Made by a program: the position numbers and the translations under genes
In this document: positions 16,970-24,741 of the stretch, in pieces
Layout: each line of letters begins with the position of its first letter
Position numbering within the stretch: position 1 is the first letter of the stretch
Notes under the pieces: model-generated
Seen by the model: the letters and a program-made list of their open reading frames with translations, nothing else
Told to the model about the DNA's origin: nothing
The model's database searches: none
Assembly: GCF_900182605.1 (NCBI RefSeq)
Contig: NZ_FXTB01000006.1
Location: 186,001 to 250,000 of the forward strand
Direction: 5' to 3'
From: Saccharicrinis carchari
Lineage (GTDB): Bacteria > Bacteroidota > Bacteroidia > Bacteroidales > Marinilabiliaceae
Length of the DNA stretch: 64,000 nt

Positions 16970-17737
16970 ATGAAAAACTATCGGGTCGATCTACATATCC
17001 ATACGGTACTTTCGCCCTGCGCGAACTTGCAGATGAGCCCCGATGTGATTGTTGAGCGGGCCCTGGAACAACAGTTAGACATCATAGGCATTGCCGACCA
17101 TAACAGCACCAAACAGTGCGAAGTGATACGACAGATGGGCCACGAAGTAGGATTAACGGTTTTATGTGGTGCCGAAATAAACACCAAAGAAGAGGTGCAT
17201 TGCCTTACGTTCTTTGAAGATAGCAACCAACTCAACCAATTTCAGCAATATCTGGACACACATCTCCCCAGGATAAAAAATAAACCGGAGTTGTTCGGCG
17301 ACCAGGTTTGGGTAGATAAAGACAATAATATTTTAGGCGAAGAACTAAGACTGTTGATTGTGGGTTTGGATGCATCGATTGACGAAGTGAACAGAAAAGT
17401 AGCCGAGTTGGGCGGATTGTTTATTCCGGCACACGTGGATAAACCCCGTAACAGCATATCCAGTCAATTGGGTTTTTTACCTGGCAATCTTACTGTTTCG
17501 GGAGTTGAGCTCAGCGCCAATGCTAATATGGAAGCGTTTAAAAATAAACATCCGTGGATAAAAAAATATAGCCTTATCACCAATTCCGACGCCCATATAC
17601 CGGAACAGATTGGGAGCAGTTATACCATAATGCAATTGCAGGAATCATCGTTTAATGAAGTGAAAATGGCCTTGAAAAACGAAACCGGAAGACGGGTATT
17701 GAGTATAATGAAAAAAGGAGAGCGTTATGGAGTATGA
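16970..17737 (+). CDS. PHP domain metal-dependent phosphoesterase
   Basis: The 255 residues have the PHP signature: DLHIHTVLSPC near the N-terminus, GIADHNS, GAEINT, a central FIPAHVDKP histidine and the C-terminal TNSDAHIPEQIG motif. These ligate up to three metal ions in a TIM-like barrel. The closest known types hydrolyse phosphoesters such as 3',5'-bisphosphonucleosides or histidinol phosphate; the substrate here is unknown. Solo PHP proteins recur in the gene clusters of sensory [FeFe]-hydrogenases in anaerobes, so it may produce or remove a small-molecule signal bound by the DRTGG proteins. That link is an inference. Confidence 0.87.
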   Translation: MKNYRVDLHIHTVLSPCANLQMSPDVIVERALEQQLDIIGIADHNSTKQCEVIRQMGHEVGLTVLCGAEINTKEEVHCLTFFEDSNQLNQFQQYLDTHLPRIKNKPELFGDQVWVDKDNNILGEELRLLIVGLDASIDEVNRKVAELGGLFIPAHVDKPRNSISSQLGFLPGNLTVSGVELSANANMEAFKNKHPWIKKYSLITNSDAHIPEQIGSSYTIMQLQESSFNEVKMALKNETGRRVLSIMKKGERYGV

Positions 17738-17801
17738 TGCTGTATATAATTAATTTAGACGGATCAGATACGAATAGCTGTAATCTTGTAAAATATAAAA
17801 A

Positions 17802-18464
17802 ATGAAGAATATAATCTTACTTTCTATTTTAGTTCTGTTTTCTATCAGCTGCGTAACTACAAAAAAATACGCCTCCATTGTTGATCCAAAAACAAAAGAC
17901 GTAAGAGCGGAGTCTAACTTAAATGATTGGTTACTTGTACATACAGAACAGGCAGAGCCGCAGCAAACTAAATACAACCAAAAGAAAAATTCATTTGTAC
18001 CGGCCATTTTTTATTGGGGATGGAACTCCACCATCGAATGTGAATTGGATTTTAACACACGATTGGAATACGTGAGAAATGGAATTTATAGGGCTGCAGA
18101 TAGTCTTGATTTGAAACAGTATGCAGGTGATAAAAAAATAGAAATTAAATTGAAGGATATCCCCGGCAAGTTTCTGTACGAAAATAAAGGCAACACAATT
18201 ATTGTAGTGGTTGCCTATGCGGTAAGTGTGTTTGAAGCAATAAGTCCCTATCCAATAAATCTCACATACGATTACACAATTACAAACAATGGAGAATCGA
18301 ATGCTCAGGGTGAAGGATCTATTCAAAACAAAGAGCAACCGTTAGGGAACAGAAAGCATTCTACCAAAAAATTTACTTGGATGTACCTGGACGAATATAA
18401 AAAAGAAACCGACAGAATGGGGGTTGAACTTGTAAAAGACTTGATTAACGAATTAAAATCTTAA
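17802..18464 (+). CDS. Predicted lipoprotein, function unknown
   Basis: The 220-residue product begins with a short lipoprotein signal (MKNIILLSILVLFSISC, lipidated Cys at 17) followed by a Thr/Lys-rich linker and a mixed alpha/beta domain without motifs I recognise. It is exported, unlike its soluble cytosolic neighbours, yet it sits only 6 bp before the HATPase gene and 64 bp after the PHP gene. It may be a late insertion into the signalling cluster or an envelope component of it. No function is assigned. Confidence 0.7.
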   Translation: MKNIILLSILVLFSISCVTTKKYASIVDPKTKDVRAESNLNDWLLVHTEQAEPQQTKYNQKKNSFVPAIFYWGWNSTIECELDFNTRLEYVRNGIYRAADSLDLKQYAGDKKIEIKLKDIPGKFLYENKGNTIIVVVAYAVSVFEAISPYPINLTYDYTITNNGESNAQGEGSIQNKEQPLGNRKHSTKKFTWMYLDEYKKETDRMGVELVKDLINELKS

Positions 18465-18470
18465 AAAAAC

Positions 18471-19019
18471 ATGCGCGACATATCCATGCACCTACTTGAT
18501 ATAGTCGGAAATTCGGTCAGAGCCGGAGCCGCACTCGTTGAGGTGTCCGTCATTGAAAACACGAACGAGGATACCATGGTGTTGATCGTTAAGGATAACG
18601 GTTGCGGCATGGATAAGGAAACAATTGCAAAGGCGATGGATCCCTTTTTTACTTCGCGCACTACCCGTAAGGTGGGGATGGGCATTCCCCTGTTACAGCA
18701 AAACGCACAACTAACAGGTGGAAACGTGCTTATTGAGTCGCAACCGGGAAATGGAACTTTACTTACCGCTACATTTATCCGTTCGCATATAGACAGGCCG
18801 CCTATGGGTGATTTACCCGGAACCCTAAGCCTGATGGTAGCAGGAAACCCCAATGTCGATTTTTGTTTTACGTACCGTATAAATGAACAGGAATATATAT
18901 TTAATAGCCGCTCAGTAAAAAGCGTGCTCGATGGTGTTGAAATAAGCCAAGCCCCAGTTATAAAATTTATAAAAGAAATGATAAACGAAAACCTAACGGA
19001 AATTGGAGTGGAGATGTGA
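18471..19019 (+). CDS. GHKL ATPase / histidine-kinase-like ATP-binding protein
   Basis: The 182 residues carry the GHKL boxes: LLDIVGNSVRAGA (N box, with Asn), VKDNGCGMDKETI (G1), DPFFTSRTT (F box) and VGMGIPLLQQNAQLTGG (G2), up to about residue 105. The F box resembles that of sensor kinases and MutL-type ATPases rather than RsbW. Residues 110-182 are an extra alpha/beta segment (LSLMVAGNPNVDFCFTY...) of unknown role. No phospho-acceptor histidine domain is present. It closes the signalling cluster, and its GHKL type differs from that of the ATPase at 14429. Confidence 0.85.
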   Translation: MRDISMHLLDIVGNSVRAGAALVEVSVIENTNEDTMVLIVKDNGCGMDKETIAKAMDPFFTSRTTRKVGMGIPLLQQNAQLTGGNVLIESQPGNGTLLTATFIRSHIDRPPMGDLPGTLSLMVAGNPNVDFCFTYRINEQEYIFNSRSVKSVLDGVEISQAPVIKFIKEMINENLTEIGVEM

Positions 19020-19443
19020 AATAGCTGTTTGCTGTAAGCAGTAAATTCACCCCCATCCCCACACCTACGGTGCGGTACTTCCCCCTCCTCCAAAAAATGG
19101 GAGAGGGAAGAGTTTGCAAATTAAATGAGATGAGTTGTTGTAAAAATATGCTTCACTCAACGGATTCCCCTCCTTAAAAAAAGGAGAGCCTGTCCCGAAT
19201 TCGCATTCGGGAGTTAGATGATGTTGAGGTACGAAACATCAGACGGGGTGGTTTTGAACCTAATCCTTTTTTTAGTAATTTTTACAAAGGAAAGCAACTT
19301 TGTGTAATTCGTGGATCGAGAAAACATTGCGCAGCAATATCTATAAACCCAAATGGAGTGAAACGACATACCGCCACCGTAAATTTAATTAAAGGCTTGT
19401 CTGTCACACTCAGGGAGCTTGAAACTCTTAAAACTCAAACGAT
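19020..19443. other. Repeat-rich intergenic region upstream of hydrogenase set 2
   Basis: This 424-bp interval holds no gene. It contains the small palindromes CTCCTT/AAGGAG (19170-19175, 19181-19186) and TCCCGAAT/ATTCGGGA (19193-19200, 19205-19212), joined by AGCCTG, the same core as in the repeats at 13125 and 14351. The part at 19365-19420 is one arm of a diverged inverted repeat whose partner lies beyond the operon at 24282-24337. Confidence 0.55.
19365..19420 (+). repeat. Left arm of inverted repeat flanking hydrogenase set 2
   Basis: Aligned against the reverse complement of 24282-24337, most positions agree over about 55 bp, with small gaps. The core GGCTTGTCTGTCAC (19394-19407) is a perfect match to the reverse complement of 24299-24312. 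The adjoining AATTTAATT and CAGGGA also match. Confidence 0.65.
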
Positions 19444-19854
19444 ATGGCAAAAGTAAAAACCTTAGATGATCTAAAAAAGATGAGAGAAGGACTTCAGTCG
19501 AAGATTAGCCTTCGTGAAAACAGCGATCGTCCCGAAAAATTAGTTCAGATAAAAGTGTCGATGGCCACCTGCGGCATTGCTTCAGGGGCCAAGGAAACCA
19601 TGAGTTATCTGATTGAAGAGTTAGATAATAGAGCCCTGGATGCGGTGGTAACACAAACGGGCTGCATGGGCTATTGCCACTCCGAACCCACCATCGAGGT
19701 GCACGTACCCGGAACCGATCCGGTGGTATATGGCGATGTAGATATTAAAAAGGCCGAGGAGATCATTACCAAGCACATCATTGGTGGTGAGTTGGTCGAT
19801 GGTATAATACCTGCCGCCTATAAAACATCAAACGAACATCGTAACGAAAAATAA
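19444..19854 (+). CDS. hndB: HndB-like small 2Fe-2S-type subunit of hydrogenase set 2
   Basis: The 136 residues have a helical N-terminus and a thioredoxin-like C-terminal half. The visible cysteines are C43 (MATCGIASGA), C74 and C78 (TGCMGYC). One of the four usual NuoE ligands is absent, since the position after the first Cys is Ser/Gly. That pattern is usual for the HndB/HydD-type accessory subunit of tetrameric [FeFe]-hydrogenases, so it need not mean loss of function. Set 1 has no counterpart. The gene is the first of the set 2 operon, 9 bp before the NuoF-like gene. Confidence 0.85.
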   Translation: MAKVKTLDDLKKMREGLQSKISLRENSDRPEKLVQIKVSMATCGIASGAKETMSYLIEELDNRALDAVVTQTGCMGYCHSEPTIEVHVPGTDPVVYGDVDIKKAEEIITKHIIGGELVDGIIPAAYKTSNEHRNEK

Positions 19855-19863
19855 TTCAGCGCT

Positions 19864-21657
19864 ATGGCCAAATACAATAGTCACATTTTAGTCTGCGGAG
19901 GCACCGGATGTCGTGCTTCCAAGGGCGAGGAGATCGTTGAAAACCTAAAGCAAGCGGTTACCGATAACAGCTTAGACGATCAAATACAGGTGGTACGTAC
20001 AGGTTGCTTCGGTTTTTGCGAAAAAGGCCCCATCGTAAAAATGATTCCTGACAATACTTTTTACGTCCACGTTAATCCCGAAGATGCCGACGAGATTATT
20101 TCGGAGCATCTGATAAAAGGACGCAAAGTAGATCGTTTGTTGTATGTCGATCCCGAAACATCGGAACACATCACCGATTCGAAGCACATGGGGTTCTATA
20201 AAAAGCAGATTCGCATCGCATTGCGCAATTGCGGTTTTATTAACCCCGAAAATATAGACGAATACATTGCCCGCGATGGGTATGCTGCCCTGGGCAAGGT
20301 ACTTAGCGAAATGACACCCGAAGAAGCCATTAAAATAATTAAAGACTCGGGATTGCGCGGACGTGGCGGAGGCGGATTCTCAACTGGCTTAAAATGGGAG
20401 ATAACCAACAAAGTAATGAGCGACATAAAATATGTGGTGTGCAACGCCGATGAGGGCGACCCGGGTGCTTTTATGGATCGCTCTATCCTGGAAGGCGATC
20501 CCCATTCGGTTTTGGAAGCCATGGCCATCTGTGGCTATTGCATCGGTGGAAGCCATGGTTTGATTTACATACGAGCCGAGTACCCTCTGGCTATCAATCG
20601 ATTAAAAATAGCCATCGATCAAGCCCGGGATTTGGGCGTTTTGGGTAAGGACATCTTCGGTACCGGATTTGATTTTGATGTGGAGCTGCGCTACGGTGCC
20701 GGTGCTTTTGTGTGTGGCGAGGAAACCTCCTTAATACACTCCATGGAAGGTTTGCGCGGCGAACCTACCGTTAAACCTCCCTTCCCCTCGGTAAGTGGTT
20801 ATAAAGGCATGCCCACCAACGTAAACAATGTGGAGACCTTTGCCAATATTCCTGCTATCGTTATCAATGGATCCGAATGGTTTTCGTCTATCGGCACCGA
20901 AAAAAGCAAAGGTACCAAGGTATTTGCGCTCGCCGGTAAAATCAATAACGTAGGTCTGATAGAAGTGCCCATGGGTATTACCCTGCGCGAGGTTATTTTT
21001 GATATTGGCGGAGGCATCAAGGACGGCAAAAAGTTTAAATCCGTACAAACAGGAGGCCCCTCCGGGGGATGTCTTACCGAAAAACACCTCGATATTCCCA
21101 TCGACTACGACACTTTATTGGCCAGCGGCTCCATGATGGGATCGGGTGGTATGATAGTGATGGATGAGGACGACTGTATGGTTTCTGTAGCTAAGTTCTA
21201 CCTCGATTTTACGGTGGAGGAATCCTGCGGCAAGTGTGCTCCCTGCCGCATAGGCAATAAGCGTTTATATGAGATGCTGGATAAAATTACCAAGGGAAAT
21301 GCCAGCCAGGAAGATCTGGGGATATTGCGCAATTTGGGTAATGTTATTAAAGATACCTCACTTTGCGGCTTAGGGCAAACATCGCCTAACCCCGTACTTT
21401 CCACTATGGATAATTTCATGCACGAATACCTGGCTCATGTGAAGGACGGAAAATGCCCGGCCGGGCAGTGTAAGGATCTGATGATGTACGTCATCGATGC
21501 GGTGGCCTGCGTGGGTTGCACCCTCTGTGCCCGTGTTTGTCCGGTAGATGCTATATCAGGCGATAAAAAACAACCCCATATAATCGATGCCTCCATTTGT
21601 ATAAAATGTGGCGCCTGCATGGAAAAGTGTAAATTCAATGCCATCAGCATCCAGTAA
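19864..21657 (+). CDS. hydB: Long NuoF-like subunit of hydrogenase set 2 (HndC/HydB)
   Basis: The 597 residues contain three parts: an N-terminal thioredoxin-like 2Fe-2S domain (C11, C16, C48, C52), the NuoF core with GRGGGGFSTGLKW, CNADEGDPGAFMDR and SCGKCAPCRIGNK for FMN, NAD(P)H and 4Fe-4S, and a C-terminal ferredoxin with eight cysteines (CVGCTLCARVC and CIKCGACMEKC). This is the full arrangement of the electron-bifurcating HydABC/HndABCD hydrogenases, which couple NAD(P)H and reduced ferredoxin oxidation to H2 formation. The gene lies between hndB and hydA, with 20 bp to hydA. Confidence 0.95.
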   Translation: MAKYNSHILVCGGTGCRASKGEEIVENLKQAVTDNSLDDQIQVVRTGCFGFCEKGPIVKMIPDNTFYVHVNPEDADEIISEHLIKGRKVDRLLYVDPETSEHITDSKHMGFYKKQIRIALRNCGFINPENIDEYIARDGYAALGKVLSEMTPEEAIKIIKDSGLRGRGGGGFSTGLKWEITNKVMSDIKYVVCNADEGDPGAFMDRSILEGDPHSVLEAMAICGYCIGGSHGLIYIRAEYPLAINRLKIAIDQARDLGVLGKDIFGTGFDFDVELRYGAGAFVCGEETSLIHSMEGLRGEPTVKPPFPSVSGYKGMPTNVNNVETFANIPAIVINGSEWFSSIGTEKSKGTKVFALAGKINNVGLIEVPMGITLREVIFDIGGGIKDGKKFKSVQTGGPSGGCLTEKHLDIPIDYDTLLASGSMMGSGGMIVMDEDDCMVSVAKFYLDFTVEESCGKCAPCRIGNKRLYEMLDKITKGNASQEDLGILRNLGNVIKDTSLCGLGQTSPNPVLSTMDNFMHEYLAHVKDGKCPAGQCKDLMMYVIDAVACVGCTLCARVCPVDAISGDKKQPHIIDASICIKCGACMEKCKFNAISIQ

Positions 21658-21677
21658 CCAATTTAAAGATCATAGCA

Positions 21678-23453
21678 ATGGATATCGTAAAATTAAATAT
21701 AGACGACAAAGCAGTAGTAGTTGAAAAAGGCACTACCCTGTTAGAAGCTGCCCAAAGCGTGGGGGTGAATATCCCTACCTTGTGCCACCTGAAAATGCAC
21801 GATTTAAATGTGGAGAACAAACCCGGCGGCTGCCGCATTTGTGTGGTGGAGGTAGAAGGCAGACGAAATCTGGCTCCGGCCTGCAAAACGGAATGCACCC
21901 AGAATATGAACGTTAATACCCACTCGTTACGTGTAATAAACGCACGCCGCACTGTAATGGAACTCATCCTGTCGGATCATCCCCCCGAATGTCTTACTTG
22001 TGTTAAAAACGGCAAATGCGAATTGCAGACTATGGCACAGAACCTGGGCATTCGCGAAATCCCCTTCGCAGGGGAACAATCGCATTACAAAATAGACCGC
22101 TCGCCTGCCATCATCCGCGACATGGACAAGTGTATTATGTGCCGCCGCTGCGAAATGGCCTGTAACGTGCTGCAAACCGTGGGTTGCCTCTCGGCTATCA
22201 ACCGGGGTTTTGAATCGGTGGTAGCACCGGCTTTTGAGATGGATCTGGAAAAATCTACCTGTACCTATTGCGGGCAGTGTGTGGCCGTTTGCCCAACAGG
22301 AGCGCTCTCCGAGGTGGACAATACCCGCAAGGTGATCGCTGCCCTGGTAGATCCCGCTAAAACCGTGGTGGTACAAACCGCACCCGCTGTGCGTGCCGCA
22401 TTAGGCGAGGAGTTTGGCATGGAACCAGGCACCTTAGTAACCGGAAAAATGGTGTCTGCATTAAAAAAACTGGGTTTCGATAAGGTGTTCGATACCGACT
22501 TTGCTGCGGATCTCACTATCATGGAAGAGGGAACCGAGCTGCTGGATCGCCTAAACAAGCATCTGACAGGCGATAAGAATGTAAAACTGCCTATCCTTAC
22601 CTCTTGCTGTCCGGGATGGGTTAATTTCTTCGAAAGCAACTTCCCAGATATGTTGGATGTTCCTTCCACAGCCAAATCGCCCCAACAGATGTTTGGCGCC
22701 ATAGCCAAAACGTATCTGGCCGACAAAATGGGTATCAAGCGGGAAGATATGGTGGTAGTTTCCATCATGCCTTGTCTGGCAAAAAAATATGAAGCGTCCC
22801 GTCCGGAGTTTGCCGTGAATGGAAATCCGGATGTAGATTTGTCTATCGACACTCGCGAGCTAGCTCAGATGATAAAAGGTGCCAATATCAATTTTATGGA
22901 ACTAACGGATGAAGCGTTTGACAACCCTATGGGCGAATCTACCGGTGCCGGTGTTATTTTTGCCAATACCGGCGGTGTGATTGAAGCGGCGGTGCGCACC
23001 GCTTACGAAGTACATACCAAAAAGAAACTGGAGAAAGTGGAATTTGAGGCATTACGCGGTTTCGAGGGTATCCGCTCGGCCGAAGTAGATTTTGACGGAC
23101 TTCCCCTAAAAATTGGTATCGCCCATGGCCTGGGGAATGCCCGTAAGTTACTGGAAGATGTACAAGCCGGGAAATCGCAATATCATGCCATCGAAATAAT
23201 GGCTTGCCCTGGTGGGTGTATCGGCGGCGGCGGACAGCCCTACCATCATGGTCATTCAAGCATACTCAAAAAAAGAGCGTCGGCCATTTATCGTGAGGAT
23301 GCGGGCAAAGCCATACGTAAATCGCACGAAAACCCCTTCATTATTAAGTTGTACAAAGAGTTCCTTGGTGAGCCGGGCAGTAAACTGGCACATCAACTGC
23401 TGCACACCCAATATTTTGACAAGAAAAAAAAGGTGGAGATTAAAAATGATTAA
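21678..23453 (+). CDS. hydA: [FeFe]-hydrogenase catalytic subunit, set 2 (HndD/HydA, canonical H-cluster)
   Basis: The 591 residues have the same order of domains as the set 1 paralogue: 2Fe-2S (C36, C52, C55, C69), the His-Cys cluster (H101, C105, C108, C114) and two 4Fe-4S clusters (C152-C162, C195-C205). The H-domain follows with all canonical motifs: L1 TSCCPGW (C310, C311), L2 MPCLAKKYE (C366) and L3 MACPGGCIGGGG (C510, C514). The small-subunit-like tail completes it. It should be the H2-forming or H2-oxidising subunit of a tetrameric NAD(P)-linked, probably ferredoxin-dependent enzyme. No maturase gene accompanies it. Confidence 0.96.
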   Translation: MDIVKLNIDDKAVVVEKGTTLLEAAQSVGVNIPTLCHLKMHDLNVENKPGGCRICVVEVEGRRNLAPACKTECTQNMNVNTHSLRVINARRTVMELILSDHPPECLTCVKNGKCELQTMAQNLGIREIPFAGEQSHYKIDRSPAIIRDMDKCIMCRRCEMACNVLQTVGCLSAINRGFESVVAPAFEMDLEKSTCTYCGQCVAVCPTGALSEVDNTRKVIAALVDPAKTVVVQTAPAVRAALGEEFGMEPGTLVTGKMVSALKKLGFDKVFDTDFAADLTIMEEGTELLDRLNKHLTGDKNVKLPILTSCCPGWVNFFESNFPDMLDVPSTAKSPQQMFGAIAKTYLADKMGIKREDMVVVSIMPCLAKKYEASRPEFAVNGNPDVDLSIDTRELAQMIKGANINFMELTDEAFDNPMGESTGAGVIFANTGGVIEAAVRTAYEVHTKKKLEKVEFEALRGFEGIRSAEVDFDGLPLKIGIAHGLGNARKLLEDVQAGKSQYHAIEIMACPGGCIGGGGQPYHHGHSSILKKRASAIYREDAGKAIRKSHENPFIIKLYKEFLGEPGSKLAHQLLHTQYFDKKKKVEIKND

Positions 23454-23728
23454 CAAGATAAGTACAAAGTATCAAGTGCAAAGTATCATAATACGTAGAT
23501 AGATAATATTTTATTTGAAATGGAACATAACAGGTTGGTATCTTATCATTAGGATTATTTTATTTTTTAGCAGCATATCGCTACATATACAAAGGATTCG
23601 GTACGATTTGTTCCAAACTTGTTTTCGAAGGACTTTAACACCTTCACCTTGATGCTTTTATGTTAATAATTCAATCTTGATACTTGACTCTTTTTTTATT
23701 GAATAACTTATATCAAAAGCAATTCGAT
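23454..23728. other. 275-bp spacer inside the set 2 operon with CTTGATACT-type motifs
   Basis: The spacer between hydA and hydC holds AGTATCAAG (23468-23476), a related AGTATCAT at 23482-23489 and CTTGATACT (23676-23684), which together form an inverted pair. There is no gene. The long gap suggests that hydC has its own promoter or was joined to the operon secondarily. Confidence 0.5.
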
Positions 23729-24205
23729 ATGGCAGAATTAAAATTAGCAGACAGCAAAGTCCGGGAACTAAAGGATGTTTGCAAAAAATTCGATTACGAT
23801 AAAAGCGAATTGATTAATGTGTTGCACCAGGCACAGAGTATCTTTGGCTATTTGCCCGCTGAGGTGCAGGAAGTGGTGGCCGATGAGTTAAAAGTGAATG
23901 TAGCCCACGTATATGGCGTAGTTACGTTTTATTCGTTTTTCACCATGATACCCAAGGGCCGACATCCCGTTTCGGTGTGCATGGGCACAGCCTGCTACGT
24001 GCGCGGTGCCGAAAAAGTGCTTGATGAATTTAAGCACCTGCTGAATGTGAAGGTTGGCGAAACTACCCCCGATGGTAAATTTTCACTGAGCAGCCTGCGC
24101 TGCGTGGGGGCTTGCGGATTGGCTCCGGTAGTTACCATTGGCGAAAAAGTATATGGTCGCGTAGCCGCCGAAGATGTGAAGAATATTTTGGCAGATTATA
24201 GCTGA
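23729..24205 (+). CDS. hydC: NuoE-like 2Fe-2S subunit of hydrogenase set 2 (HndA/HydC)
   Basis: Counting from the ATG at 23729 (158 residues), this is a standard NuoE subunit with a helical N-terminal half and 2Fe-2S ligands C84, C89, C125 and C129. The frame is open from a TTG at 23684, but NuoE homology starts at MAELKLADS. In most hnd/hyd operons the hydC gene comes first; here it is last and separated from hydA by 275 bp. The 3' end (GRVAAEDVKNIL) is nearly repeated in the remnant at 31845-31910. Confidence 0.92.
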   Translation: MAELKLADSKVRELKDVCKKFDYDKSELINVLHQAQSIFGYLPAEVQEVVADELKVNVAHVYGVVTFYSFFTMIPKGRHPVSVCMGTACYVRGAEKVLDEFKHLLNVKVGETTPDGKFSLSSLRCVGACGLAPVVTIGEKVYGRVAAEDVKNILADYS

Positions 24206-24281
24206 TAGCAGATGGTTTATGGCCGAAGGAAGCGTAGCGCAAGAAACGTTGCTATGAGCATGTAGGCTTTTTCGCTCAACA

Positions 24282-24337
24282 AAGCTTCTTCCCTGGTAGT
24301 GACAGACAAGCCAATTAAATTAAAGTGGCGATATATC
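24282..24337 (-). repeat. Right arm of inverted repeat flanking hydrogenase set 2
   Basis: This is the counterpart of 19365-19420 in opposite orientation, with the perfect 14-bp core GTGACAGACAAGCC at 24299-24312. It begins 76 bp after the hydC stop codon. Confidence 0.65.
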
Positions 24338-24365
24338 ACTTCCCCCGGTTTTGGATTTGGAGCCT

Positions 24366-24443
24366 GGTGCTTGTCCGTTGTTCTTAAGGTGCGACTATTA
24401 TTTTACCCGGATCTGGACAAGCCAGAACCAACTTTAGTCGCAC
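24366..24443. repeat. Overlapping inverted repeats downstream of set 2
   Basis: GTGCGACTA (24389-24397) pairs perfectly with TAGTCGCAC (24435-24443). Overlapping it, CTTGTCC in 24370-24376 pairs with GGACAAG at 24415-24421. The two structures are mutually exclusive in part. They lie between hydC and the DUF2007 gene. Confidence 0.5.
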
Positions 24444-24492
24444 TTCAAGTACACTTAAAATTCATGTAATCCTTGGATATCAAATAAAAAAT

Positions 24493-24741
24493 ATGACGAC
24501 AAAAAAACCATCAACCCCGATAGAAATATTCTCGGGTGATTTATATGAAGCCGAAATGGTAAAAAACCTGTTGGAGAATGAAAACATAGAAGCCTTCTTA
24601 AAAGATGAGTACATCGGCACCATTGCACCATGGTATAGTGCGCCAGGCGGAGCCGGCTCTGTAAAGGTAATCGTTTTAAGTAAGTATTTCGAAAAGGCCC
24701 GACGTATAGTTGAAGCATATGAGATGCAAAGACATAAATAA
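24493..24741 (+). CDS. DUF2007 (putative signal-transducing) protein
   Basis: The 82 residues are a single DUF2007 domain: IEIFSGDLYEAEMVKNLLE, then NIEAFLKDEYIG, and the C-terminal SVKVIVLSKYFEKARRIVEAY. The fold resembles a PII-like ferredoxin fold, and the family is annotated as putative signal transducers on weak evidence. It stands alone, followed by a long region without known genes. No link to the hydrogenases is shown by the sequence apart from closeness. Confidence 0.8.
   Translation: MTTKKPSTPIEIFSGDLYEAEMVKNLLENENIEAFLKDEYIGTIAPWYSAPGGAGSVKVIVLSKYFEKARRIVEAYEMQRHK

Noticed and set aside
18461-19093. A 210-codon minus-strand frame over the last GHKL ATPase gene
   Set aside because: The plus-strand protein has N, G1, F and G2 boxes; the antisense product is Ser-rich and without motifs.
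22265-22852. A 195-codon minus-strand frame inside set 2 hydA
   Set aside because: It is opposite to canonical H-cluster motifs and has no recognisable domain.
4465-24205. Hydrogenase maturation genes hydE, hydF, hydG
   Set aside because: I looked for radical-SAM and GTPase motifs between and around the two hydrogenases and saw none; they must lie elsewhere.
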